Assembly (NCBI RefSeq): GCF_000196015.1
Contig: NC_007973.1
Coordinates: 2,976,001 to 3,040,000, forward strand
Reading direction: 5' to 3'
DNA: 64,000 bases
From: Cupriavidus metallidurans CH34
GTDB taxonomy: Bacteria; Pseudomonadota; Gammaproteobacteria; Burkholderiales; Burkholderiaceae
Part shown: one piece after another, positions 1 through 7,755 of the stretch
Numbering within the stretch: the stretch's first letter is position 1
Layout: each line of letters opens with the position of its first letter
The notes under the pieces: model-generated
Databases searched by the model: none
The model's input: the letters and a program-made list of their open reading frames with translations, nothing else
Told to the model about the DNA's origin: nothing
Position numbers and translations under genes: made by a program

Positions 1-165
1 CGGGCACACGATCATGCCGCGTGCGTCGATGGTCTTGTTGGCATGGAAGTCAGTGGGCGCGCGGCCCACGCCCACAATCTTGCCGGCGGCGATGTACAGG
101 TCCTGTTCGGCGTCGACGTTCGCGGCCGGGTCGATCAGGCGGCCACCCTGGATATGGATCTTCAT
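1..165 (-). CDS. pyrC: Dihydroorotase, N-terminal fragment (cut by window edge)
   Basis: Only the first 55 codons are visible, starting at an ATG at 165-163; the rest lies before base 1. The peptide begins MKIHIQGGRLIDPAANVD and continues with a short beta-rich amidohydrolase N-terminal segment (GRLIDP, then GKIVGVG), typical of class I dihydroorotases of the PyrC/PyrX type. It follows pyrB by 41 bp on the same strand, the usual arrangement in Burkholderiaceae. The metal-binding HxH and later catalytic residues are outside the window, so I cannot tell an active PyrC from the inactive PyrX-like partner that often sits next to pyrB. Confidence 0.8.
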   Translation of the reverse strand, partial: MKIHIQGGRLIDPAANVDAEQDLYIAAGKIVGVGRAPTDFHANKTIDARGMIVCP

Positions 166-206
166 GTTCTGTCGGTGTGTGCTGTTCGTTGTATCCGGGG
201 TCCGGC

Positions 207-1178
207 TCAATCGTTATTACCTGCCACGATGCCCATCACGGCCATGCGCACGGCGATGCCGAACGTCACCTGGTTCAGGATCACCGATTGCGGACCGTCT
301 GCCACGGCGGAGTCGATCTCCACGCCGCGGTTCATCGGGCCCGGGTGCATCACGATGGCATCAGGCTTGGCCAGCGCCAGGCGCTCCGGGGTCAGCCCGT
401 AGGCCTTGAAGTACTCCTGCGCCGACGGCAGCAGCGCGCCGGTCATCCGCTCGTTCTGCAGGCGCAGCATGATCACCACGTCCACACCCTTCAGGCCCTC
501 TTCCATGTTGTGGAAGACCCGCACACCCATCTGCTCCAGCCCGGACGGCAGCAGCGTGCGCGGCCCGATCGCGCGGACTTCCGGCACGCCCAGCGTGGTC
601 AGCGCGTGGATGTCCGAGCGCGCCACGCGCGAGTGCAGGATGTCGCCGACGATCGCCACCGTCAGGTTCGTGAAGTCCTTCTTGAAATGCCGGATCGTGT
701 ACATGTCCAGCAGGCCCTGCGTCGGGTGCGCGTGGCGGCCATCGCCGGCGTTGATCACGTGCACGTGCGGGGCCACGTGTTCGGCGATCAGGTAAGGCGC
801 GCCGGAACTGGCGTGGCGCACCACGAACATGTCGGCCGACATCGCCGACAGGTTGTTGATCGTATCGAGCAGCGATTCGCCCTTGCTCGTGGACGACGCA
901 TTGATATTCAGGTTCAGCACGTCCGCCGACAGCCGCTTGGCCGCGATCTCGAACGTAGTGCGAGTCCGTGTGGAGTTCTCGAAGAACAGATTGAACACGC
1001 TCTTGCCGCGCAGCAGTGGCACCTTCTTGACCTCGCGGTCGGAGTCGGAGAGCGATACGAACTGGCTGGCGGTATCGAGAATGTGCGTGATCATGTCACG
1101 CGACAGCCCCTCGATCGACAGCAGGTGCTTCAGTTCGCCGTTCTTGGTGAGCTGCGGGTTGCGAAACGTCTTGGTCAT
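207..1178 (-). CDS. pyrB: Aspartate carbamoyltransferase catalytic subunit
   Basis: This 323-residue protein condenses carbamoyl phosphate with aspartate, the committed step of pyrimidine synthesis. The carbamoyl-phosphate signature [13 protein letters not shown] lies at about residues 65-76, and the late [12 protein letters not shown] signature near residue 279. It is slightly longer than the E. coli catalytic chain, as usual for the class that pairs with a PyrC/PyrX-type protein. No pyrI regulatory chain gene is nearby. The gene lies between pyrR (50 bp upstream) and the dihydroorotase gene (41 bp downstream) and is probably co-transcribed with both. Confidence 0.97.
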   Translation of the reverse strand: MTKTFRNPQLTKNGELKHLLSIEGLSRDMITHILDTASQFVSLSDSDREVKKVPLLRGKSVFNLFFENSTRTRTTFEIAAKRLSADVLNLNINASSTSKGESLLDTINNLSAMSADMFVVRHASSGAPYLIAEHVAPHVHVINAGDGRHAHPTQGLLDMYTIRHFKKDFTNLTVAIVGDILHSRVARSDIHALTTLGVPEVRAIGPRTLLPSGLEQMGVRVFHNMEEGLKGVDVVIMLRLQNERMTGALLPSAQEYFKAYGLTPERLALAKPDAIVMHPGPMNRGVEIDSAVADGPQSVILNQVTFGIAVRMAVMGIVAGNND

Positions 1179-1228
1179 GGCAGGTCGGGCGCGGGTTCTA
1201 TCTGTGTGGTACTTGCGTGCTTGCGGGT

Positions 1229-1753
1229 TCAGCTACGGACTTCAGTGGCAAAGGCAAAGCGGGTGTCCGCACCCTCGCCCTGGCGCGACAGCACCAGGGT
1301 CTTGTCCTGGGGCAGCGCGACGGTAACAGCGGCAAATTCGGCGGCGATCGGCAACTCCCGGCCACCGCGATCAGCCAGCACGGCCAGCGCCACGCGGGCC
1401 GGACGGCCGTAGTCGAACAGTTCGTTGACGGCGGCACGAATCGTGCGCCCCGTGGCCAGCACGTCGTCGATCAGCAGAATATTGCGGTCTTCCACCTCAA
1501 ACGGGAGCGTGGTCGACTGCGCCTGGCTGTGCAGGCCCTTCTTGGCATAGTCGTCACGGTGAAAGGCCACGTTGATCACGCCGTGCCCGCCCAACTGCAG
1601 GTCGGACGCCAGCCGCTCGGCGATCCAGGCGCCTCCGGAGTAGATCCCCGCGACGGACCAGCGCGCACGCTCGCTGGAGGGCATCAGGGCTTGGGCCTGG
1701 TCGCGCAGCGCGTGATACAGCGCCTCGGCGTCGGGTGTAGAGGTCTGGGTCAT
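1229..1753 (-). CDS. pyrR: PyrR bifunctional pyrimidine regulator / uracil phosphoribosyltransferase
   Basis: A 174-residue type I phosphoribosyltransferase. The PRPP-binding loop [16 protein letters not shown] lies at about residues 92-106, and a GGRELPI segment follows as in PyrR. I chose the ATG at 1753 because it overlaps the ruvX stop as ATGA; the reading frame stays open upstream inside ruvX, but that extension is not protein-like. In Gram-positive bacteria PyrR binds pyr mRNA and controls attenuation. In proteobacteria its RNA role is uncertain, and I saw no clear attenuator in the 50 bp before pyrB. Its place directly ahead of pyrB suggests a role in pyrimidine control or uracil salvage. 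Confidence 0.93.
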   Translation of the reverse strand: MTQTSTPDAEALYHALRDQAQALMPSSERARWSVAGIYSGGAWIAERLASDLQLGGHGVINVAFHRDDYAKKGLHSQAQSTTLPFEVEDRNILLIDDVLATGRTIRAAVNELFDYGRPARVALAVLADRGGRELPIAAEFAAVTVALPQDKTLVLSRQGEGADTRFAFATEVRS

Positions 1754-2187
1754 AGCGGGAGTTCGTCGAAATACTGTTGCAGGATGATCCGGGCTGCCTC
1801 GGCGTCGAGCGCGCCTCGCTTGGCGCCAGCCATGGCGGCGGCGCGCGAGGAGTAGCGTTCGTCCACCCATTCCACGGGCAGATTGAAGCGTCCGTTCAAC
1901 TGGTTTCCAAAGCGGCGCGCAAGCCGCATCGAGGGCTGTTCTTCGTCATCGGGGCCAGCTTCCGGATTGACCGGCATCCCGACCACGAGTCGCACCGGCG
2001 TCCACTGGCGAATCAGTTCGCCAACGGCGTCGAAGCGGGCCTCGACCGTCACATTCGGAAGGATCGTAAGTGCGCTGGCTTGCCGGGTGATGAAATTACC
2101 GAGCGCCACGCCGATTTTTTTCTCGCCATAGTCGAAGGCGAGCACCGTGCCGTCGCGGGGCGTCTCGCGCCCCAGCTGGTCAGGCAT
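1750..2187 (-). CDS. ruvX: Putative pre-16S rRNA nuclease / Holliday-junction resolvase-like protein (YqgF)
   Basis: A 145-residue RNase H-fold protein. The family start [14 protein letters not shown] (about residues 18-31) carries the first acidic catalytic residue. VVGMPVN in the middle and [10 protein letters not shown] near the C-terminus supply the others. The family is linked to 16S rRNA 5' maturation and was earlier proposed as a resolvase. The ATG at 2187 overlaps the yqgE stop by 8 bp, and the stop overlaps pyrR by 4 bp, so translation is probably coupled. The yqgE-ruvX pair is widespread in proteobacteria. Confidence 0.94.
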   Translation of the reverse strand: MPDQLGRETPRDGTVLAFDYGEKKIGVALGNFITRQASALTILPNVTVEARFDAVGELIRQWTPVRLVVGMPVNPEAGPDDEEQPSMRLARRFGNQLNGRFNLPVEWVDERYSSRAAAMAGAKRGALDAEAARIILQQYFDELPL

Positions 2188-2752
2188 GTCCCGCGTCACC
2201 CGAAAGCATCGAGATGTCGATGCCGAGCAGGCGAATGGCCGCTGCAAAACGCTCCTCGGGGGGCACGCTGAAAATGATCTCGGGATCGGCCTGAACGGTG
2301 AGCCAGCCATTGCGGCTCAGTTCGTCCTCGAGCTGGCCGGCGCCCCACCCCGCGTAACCCAGCGTGAGCAGAAACCGGTGCGGGCCGCTGCCGTTGGCCA
2401 CGGCTTCGAGCACGTCCTTGGAGGTGGTCATTTCCAGCCCACCGGGCACCGCCAGCGACGACACATAGATGCCGACCGGGTCATGCAGCACGAAGCCGCG
2501 TTCGGTCTGCACCGGGCCGCCGAAGTAGACCGGCTGGTGGGCAACTGGCTGGATTTCGAGCTTGAGATCGATCTTGTCGAAGAGCGTGGCCATGTCGATG
2601 TCGATCGGCCGGTTGATCACCAGGCCGAGCGCGCCGCGCTCGTTGTGCTCGCAAAGATAGACGACGGAACCTGAAAACGTCGGATCGGCCATGCCGGGCA
2701 TGGCAATCAGGAACTGATTGGTGAGATTGATTGGAGCTTCGGACGTCGCCAT
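2180..2752 (-). CDS. yqgE: UPF0301 protein YqgE/AlgH
   Basis: A 190-residue UPF0301 protein with the conserved opening [18 protein letters not shown], then [20 protein letters not shown] and a C-terminal [17 protein letters not shown]. The biochemical function is unknown; the Pseudomonas relative AlgH was named from alginate regulation. I picked the ATG at 2752, giving MATSEAP. Another in-frame ATG three codons upstream (2761) is possible, and neither has a strong Shine-Dalgarno. It is the first gene of the yqgE-ruvX-pyrR-pyrB run. Confidence 0.93.
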   Translation of the reverse strand: MATSEAPINLTNQFLIAMPGMADPTFSGSVVYLCEHNERGALGLVINRPIDIDMATLFDKIDLKLEIQPVAHQPVYFGGPVQTERGFVLHDPVGIYVSSLAVPGGLEMTTSKDVLEAVANGSGPHRFLLTLGYAGWGAGQLEDELSRNGWLTVQADPEIIFSVPPEERFAAAIRLLGIDISMLSGDAGHA

Positions 2753-2839
2753 GGCTTGCATTCTACCAAATCACCGCTGCGACTTCCCGTAAAACTTCGG
2801 CGTCCGGCGACATGCTGCAACGCAGCATTCGTTGCTACC

Positions 2840-3556
2840 TCAACGCGCTCCGTCGCGCAGCGCGGCCAGGTCTTCCGGCGTGAGCCAGCGCCATTCTCCG
2901 GGGCCCAGCGCGGGGTCGAGCACGAGTCCGCCGATCGCGCTGCGATGCAACGCGGTCACGTGGTTACCCACCGCAGCGACCATCCGCTTGACCTGATGGT
3001 ACTTGCCCTGCAGCAGTGTCAGACGCAGGCTGCGCTCGCCGGTCGCTTCGCACGCATCGGCGGCAATCGGCGCCGGTTCGTCGTCGAGCTTCACGCCAGT
3101 GCGCAACGCTTCCACCTGTTCCGGCGTAACCGGGTCGAAGGTCGTCACTTCGTAAATCTTCGGCACCTGCTTCTTCGGCGAGGTCTGGGCGTGGATGAAC
3201 TGACCGTCGTCGGTCAGCAGCAGCAATCCGGTGGTGTCGTGATCGAGCCGCCCCACAGCCTGGACCTCCCGCTGGCGCAGCGGTACCGGCAGCAGGTTGT
3301 ACACACTTGGATGATGGCGCGGACGCTGGGAGCATTCGTAGCCCGTCGGCTTGTTCAGCATCACGTAGGCCTTGGTGCACGCCAGCCACTCCTCGCCGTC
3401 GACCATCAGGCGCAGCCCGTCCACCTCGAAACGCGCACCCGGGTCCTCGCAGAGTTCACCGTTGACCTCGACCAGCCCGGCCGCCACCAGATCGCCGCAA
3501 TAGCGGCGGGTGCCGAAGCCTTGGGATTGCAGGATGCGGTCGAGTGTCGTGGCCAT
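2840..3556 (-). CDS. rsuA: 16S rRNA pseudouridine synthase, RsuA family
   Basis: This 238-residue protein is predicted to isomerise a uridine in 16S rRNA (U516 in E. coli RsuA). It has an N-terminal S4-like RNA-binding segment (about residues 1-60) and the catalytic motif VGRLDHDTTGLLLLTDDG with its active aspartate, followed by KYHQVKRMVAAVGNHV as in the RsuA/RluB/E/F group. The length fits RsuA. It is divergent from the photolyase gene across 65 bp. A 78-bp gap to yqgE holds a perfect 7-bp hairpin (2812-2828) without a T-run, so it is not an obvious terminator. Confidence 0.92.
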   Translation of the reverse strand: MATTLDRILQSQGFGTRRYCGDLVAAGLVEVNGELCEDPGARFEVDGLRLMVDGEEWLACTKAYVMLNKPTGYECSQRPRHHPSVYNLLPVPLRQREVQAVGRLDHDTTGLLLLTDDGQFIHAQTSPKKQVPKIYEVTTFDPVTPEQVEALRTGVKLDDEPAPIAADACEATGERSLRLTLLQGKYHQVKRMVAAVGNHVTALHRSAIGGLVLDPALGPGEWRWLTPEDLAALRDGAR

Positions 3557-3621
3557 GGGAATATCTTTCTGCTGCTTGGATGGGACTGCTGGAGTTCCGG
3601 TTGCTATGTTAGGTTACGGCG

Positions 3622-5163
3622 ATGTCTGGATCGCCCTCCCCCGAATCTGAAGCCGACGCCGCGCGCCTGCCTTACCGGATCGACCGGAATTTTACCCGCG
3701 GCCTGGTCTGGCTCCGGCGCGACTTGCGCACCGATGACAACGCGGCGCTGCATTATGCCCTCAAGCACTGCCGGCAGGTATGGTGCGTTTTCGTGTTCGA
3801 CCGGGAAATCCTGGCGCCGCTGCTGGCGCGGGGGCTGCATGCCGATCGCCGCGTCGAGTTTATCCTGCGTTCGCTGGAGCCATTGCGCCGGGCGCTGGAA
3901 GATTCGGGCGGCGGCCTGATCGTGCTCGACGGCACCGCGCGGCAGGCAATTCCGAGGCTGGCCGCAGAGCTTGAAGTGGAGGCCGTCTTCGCCAACCATG
4001 ATTACGAGCCGGCCGCCAACGATCGCGACGAAGCCGTGCGCCGGACACTAGCCGCCGACAGCCGGGTGCTGCTCACGTTCAAGGACCAGGTCATCTTCGA
4101 ACGCGACGAGATCCTGACTGGCCAAGGCCGCCCCTTCAGCGTATTCACGCCCTACAAGAACGCCTGGCTGCGCACGGTGCGGCCGTTCGACCTGCGGCCA
4201 TATCCGATCGAAAAGCACCAGGAAACGCTTGCACCTGTTCCGCAACGGTACCGGGGGCAATTGCCAACGCTGGCCGACCTCGGCTTCACTGCCACCAACC
4301 TGGCGGGGATCGCCATGCCCACGGGCAGTGACGGCGCTCACGCGCTGTTCGACGAATTCCTGTCCCGCATTGGCGACTACGGCCGTCGGCGCGATTTTCC
4401 GGCTGTGCGGGGACCAAGCTATCTCTCGGTCCACCTGCGCTTCGGCACGATCTCGATCCGCACACTCGCCCGCGCCGCGCATGACACCATGCTGCGCGGC
4501 GGTGCCGCGAGCGAAGGCGCGACCGTCTGGCTCTCGGAACTGATCTGGCGCGACTTCTATTTCATGATCTTGCATCACCATCCGCGCGTGGCGGAAGGTA
4601 AGTCGTTTCACGCCGAATACGATGGGCTGCGGTGGATCGCGCCGGCCACCGGCGACCGGTACTTCGCAGCCTGGTGCGACGCGCGGACCGGCTATCCGCT
4701 GATCGACGCGGCGATGCTCCAGATCCGCCAGAGCGGCTACATGCACAACCGCCTGCGCATGGTGACCGCCAGCTTCCTGGTCAAGGACCTGGGCGTGGAT
4801 TGGCGCCGTGGCGAACAGTACTTCGCCGACCAGCTCAACGATTTCGACCTTGCGGCCAACAACGGCGGCTGGCAGTGGGCGGCCTCGACGGGCTGCGACG
4901 CGCAACCGTACTTCCGCATCTTCAATCCGGTCACGCAGTCGGAGAAATTCGATCCGCAGGGGCAGTTCATCCGGAGATACCTGCCGATGCTGGCTGCGCT
5001 GCCCGACAGGTACATCCATGCGCCGTGGACGGCACCCAATGAGGTGCTACGGGCAGCGGGAGTGACACTTGGAAAAGACTATCCACGCCCGATCGTTCAA
5101 CACGATGTGGCGCGGAAGGAAACGCTTGAGCGGTACGGTGTAGTGAAGAGCGCGAAAGCGTGA
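3622..5163 (+). CDS. phrB: Deoxyribodipyrimidine photolyase
   Basis: A 513-residue DNA photolyase that repairs cyclobutane pyrimidine dimers using light and FAD. The N-terminal antenna domain starts at GLVWLRRDLRTDDNAAL (about residue 29). The C-terminal FAD domain holds ELIWRDFYFMILHHHP, YMHNRLRMVTASFLVKD and NGGWQWAASTGCDAQPYFR, all hallmarks of class I CPD photolyases. About 28 extra residues precede the antenna domain; a later start is possible but no better ATG is present. The gene is transcribed away from rsuA. Confidence 0.96.
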   Translation: MSGSPSPESEADAARLPYRIDRNFTRGLVWLRRDLRTDDNAALHYALKHCRQVWCVFVFDREILAPLLARGLHADRRVEFILRSLEPLRRALEDSGGGLIVLDGTARQAIPRLAAELEVEAVFANHDYEPAANDRDEAVRRTLAADSRVLLTFKDQVIFERDEILTGQGRPFSVFTPYKNAWLRTVRPFDLRPYPIEKHQETLAPVPQRYRGQLPTLADLGFTATNLAGIAMPTGSDGAHALFDEFLSRIGDYGRRRDFPAVRGPSYLSVHLRFGTISIRTLARAAHDTMLRGGAASEGATVWLSELIWRDFYFMILHHHPRVAEGKSFHAEYDGLRWIAPATGDRYFAAWCDARTGYPLIDAAMLQIRQSGYMHNRLRMVTASFLVKDLGVDWRRGEQYFADQLNDFDLAANNGGWQWAASTGCDAQPYFRIFNPVTQSEKFDPQGQFIRRYLPMLAALPDRYIHAPWTAPNEVLRAAGVTLGKDYPRPIVQHDVARKETLERYGVVKSAKA

Positions 5164-5201
5164 GCATATGAGCACTTCGGTCCCACCTCGACCAATGGCG
5201 C

Positions 5202-5234
5202 GGGAAAGGGCAGTGGCATAATCGCGCCTTTCCC
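5202..5234. promoter_or_regulatory. Inverted repeat over a possible -10 box before the acyltransferase gene
   Basis: GGGAAAGG at 5202-5209 is matched by CCTTTCCC at 5227-5234, and the 17-bp space between holds CATAAT, a plausible -10 element for the gene starting at 5248. No T-run follows, so a terminator is unlikely. An operator is a guess. Confidence 0.35.
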
Positions 5235-5247
5235 CCCGACTGATCAA

Positions 5248-6474
5248 ATGGACCTCTACTCGATCTGGCCCAGTGCTGCCGTCATCGCCCTCTGCCTCGC
5301 CCTGGTCTGGCCAAAACGGTTGTGGAGGTTTCTGGATGATCCGCCGTCGGGGCAAGGGCAACGCTATGTCACCGTGGATGGATTGCGAGGATTCCTTGCA
5401 CTCGCGGTGGTCTTGCATCATTGCGTCATCAGCTATGGATTCCACCAGACCGGGGAATGGAAGCTGCCGCCTTCGTCCTTTTACTCGATCATCGGCCAGG
5501 TTGGGGTTTCGATCTTCTTCATGATCACGGCGTTCCTGTTCTGGGGACGCCTATTAGATCAAGGGAAGCGGCTCGACTGGTTCGCGCTGTACGTCAACCG
5601 CTTCCTGCGCATTGCGCCACTCTATTGGGTGGTGGTCGCACTGATGCTGCTGGTGGTCGCCATCAAGACGGGTTTCACGCTGGCGGTGCCCCCTTCGGAA
5701 CTGGTAAAGCAGGTCTTCCAGTGGGCGCTGCCGGCCATCGTGAGGGGAATGCCGCCGGTCAATGGCTATCAGCAGACCTCCACGATCACGGCGGGGGTCA
5801 CATGGACCCTCTACTACGAGTGGATGTTCTACTTCTCCCTCCCGTTCCTTGCGATTGCGGCGATCAAGCGCTCGCCGCTGGCTTTCGTACCGGCGTGTAT
5901 CTGGATCGTCTTCGTCATGCCGGAAACGCTGTCCAGTGCGTTTGCCCGTAACCTTGTGGCGATGTTTGTCATGGGCATGGTGGCGGCAAGCCTGGTGCGG
6001 CGCTCACCAGGTTTCCGTGGCGATAGCGTGCTGAAATCGGCCATCGCTGTCGCCCTGCTGGCGTTTCCGCTCCTGACCAGGTCCACTGCCTACGAATCGG
6101 TATCCATCCTATCCTTGGGCGCGTTTTTCATCCTGGTCAGCAGCGGGGCTTCGTTGTTCGGACTGCTTGCATCAAGAAGCGCCGTTCGCCTGGGCAGCGT
6201 GAGCTACGGAATTTATCTCCTCCAGGGGATCGTCATTACCGTGCTCCATTCGCCGCGCGTCCTGGGCGCGTTTGCCTGCAAGGGGCCGGAGCAGTTCTGG
6301 CTGACAACCATCGCTGTTGGACTTGTGCTGGTGTGCGTCGCCGCAGCGTCCTATCACTTCGTCGAAAGGCCGTGCATCCGCTTGGGCAAGAAAATCGGGA
6401 AAGCTCCCGAGTCCGCGCGACAGACACACGTCGAAATGGGTGACGGCACGCCTTCCGACAAGGCACGGTGCTAA
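5248..6474 (+). CDS. Membrane acyltransferase, acyltransferase-3 (OafA/NodX-like) family
   Basis: A 408-residue polytopic membrane protein. After a first hydrophobic segment comes TVDGLRGFLALAVVLHHCV, the family's start with the conserved histidine. NRFLRIAPLYWVVVALML, WTLYYEWMFYFSLPFLAI and GSVSYGIYLLQGIVI follow, again typical. These enzymes O-acetylate or acylate surface sugars, lipids or peptidoglycan; the substrate cannot be told here. No polysaccharide genes are adjacent and the codon use looks slightly less GC-rich than its neighbours by eye, so it may be a later insertion between phrB and the heme genes. The C-terminal 40 residues after the last membrane segment are charged. Confidence 0.88.
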   Translation: MDLYSIWPSAAVIALCLALVWPKRLWRFLDDPPSGQGQRYVTVDGLRGFLALAVVLHHCVISYGFHQTGEWKLPPSSFYSIIGQVGVSIFFMITAFLFWGRLLDQGKRLDWFALYVNRFLRIAPLYWVVVALMLLVVAIKTGFTLAVPPSELVKQVFQWALPAIVRGMPPVNGYQQTSTITAGVTWTLYYEWMFYFSLPFLAIAAIKRSPLAFVPACIWIVFVMPETLSSAFARNLVAMFVMGMVAASLVRRSPGFRGDSVLKSAIAVALLAFPLLTRSTAYESVSILSLGAFFILVSSGASLFGLLASRSAVRLGSVSYGIYLLQGIVITVLHSPRVLGAFACKGPEQFWLTTIAVGLVLVCVAAASYHFVERPCIRLGKKIGKAPESARQTHVEMGDGTPSDKARC

Positions 6475-6559
6475 TGGCGAAGCCCGTTTTCACTCTGCCA
6501 CCTGCCCCACACACCCAGGCAGGCGTGGCTGCCAGTCGAGAGGCCGCTCCTCTGCCTCA

Positions 6560-7750
6560 TCAAGCCGCCAGCATCGCACCTTCACGATAGTGCCGCTGCG
6601 CATCTTCGGCGCGGTCGGTTTCCTCGAACAGCCGGGCCAGCGCCAGATGCGCGCGAATGCAGATGCGGCGTTGCGCGTCGCGATCCGCATACTTCAGGGT
6701 GCGTTCGAAGTTCGATTGCGCCTTGCCCCAGAGCTGTTCGCCCAGGCACAGCACGCCAAGCGTGTAGTACAGGTCGGCATCGGTCGGGTGATCAACCAGC
6801 CATTTCTCGGCCTGCTGGATCTGCGGCAGCGCCTTGCCCGGCTCCGCGCAGTCGGCGTACCGCTGCACCAGCCGGCTGTCCCAGTTGACCTTGAGTGCTT
6901 CCTCGACGATGCGGCGTGCCTCGTTCTGCTTGTCCAGCGACGAGAAATAGCGTGCCCCCAGTTCGGCAATGCGCACCGCGTGGCGTTCATCGGCCGTCAG
7001 CGAGCGCCAGAAATGAAACAGCGCCTCGGCGTCGTGGCGGCGCTCCTCGAGCATCGCTTCCACGGCCATTTGCTTCAGGCGCAGCGCCAGCACCGGATGC
7101 AGCGCGTTGCGCTTCTCCAGCGAGCGTGCCAGTCGCAGGACCTCGCTCCAGTTCTTCAGATGCTGATGCGCGCGCAGCGCGATACGCTGCACGTGGATCT
7201 GGCGGCCACCCTTTTCCTGCAACTGGGCGATCGTTGCCAAGGCACCCTCGGCGTCGCGCGCGTCGACCAGCAGTTCGGCCATCGAGACCAGTCGCGCCTG
7301 TTCGCGCTCGGGGTCGGTGACCTGCGCCATCCAGGCATCGCGGCGCTCCGACTCCTGCATCCGGTGCGCGGCACGGGCGCCCACCAGCGCGGCGGTTTGC
7401 GCCTGCTCTGGCCACGCCTGGGCCTCGTGGGCAGCGCGTTCGGCACGGGCAAAACGTCCCGCGAACAGATTTTCGATCGACTCGCGCATGGCCGCCTGCG
7501 CCTTGCTCATGCGGCTGCGCTCGCGATAGGCGGCGGCACGCTTCGGCATCTCCGACAAGTGCCGGAAGGTCGAAAGCACCGTCCAGACGATGAAGAAGGC
7601 CAGTAGCAGCAACGCCAGCGTCAGGTTCAGCGACATTTCCACCCGGTACGGCGGGTAGAACAGCACCACATTGCTCTGGTTGAACTGTGTAAACAGTGCC
7701 AGGCCGACGGCGCCGCCGAATAAAACAGCTACCCAGAAAAGGAGTCGCAT
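6560..7750 (-). CDS. hemY: Heme biosynthesis-associated TPR protein HemY
   Basis: A 396-residue inner-membrane protein of the HemY N-terminal plus tetratricopeptide family; it is not the protoporphyrinogen oxidase that shares the name. Two membrane segments occupy about residues 1-65 (LLFWVAVLFGGAVGLALF, then LTLALLLLAFFIVWTVL), followed by helical TPR-type repeats. The start at 7750 follows the hemDX stop by 5 bp; the frame stays open upstream but is not credible there. It ends the operon hemC-hemDX-hemY. The exact role in heme synthesis is unproven in the family; a scaffold or assembly role is usually suggested. Confidence 0.93.
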   Translation of the reverse strand: MRLLFWVAVLFGGAVGLALFTQFNQSNVVLFYPPYRVEMSLNLTLALLLLAFFIVWTVLSTFRHLSEMPKRAAAYRERSRMSKAQAAMRESIENLFAGRFARAERAAHEAQAWPEQAQTAALVGARAAHRMQESERRDAWMAQVTDPEREQARLVSMAELLVDARDAEGALATIAQLQEKGGRQIHVQRIALRAHQHLKNWSEVLRLARSLEKRNALHPVLALRLKQMAVEAMLEERRHDAEALFHFWRSLTADERHAVRIAELGARYFSSLDKQNEARRIVEEALKVNWDSRLVQRYADCAEPGKALPQIQQAEKWLVDHPTDADLYYTLGVLCLGEQLWGKAQSNFERTLKYADRDAQRRICIRAHLALARLFEETDRAEDAQRHYREGAMLAA

Positions 7751-7755
7751 GACGG

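Noticed and set aside
2812..2828. ATGCTGC-AAC-GCAGCAT hairpin after rsuA
   Set aside because: Perfect but short and without a T-run on the transcribed strand, so I do not call a terminator.
6498..6531. GCCAC-CTGCC / GGCAG-GC-GTGGC hairpin between the acyltransferase gene and hemY
   Set aside because: Bulged and without a T-run; a weak end signal at most.
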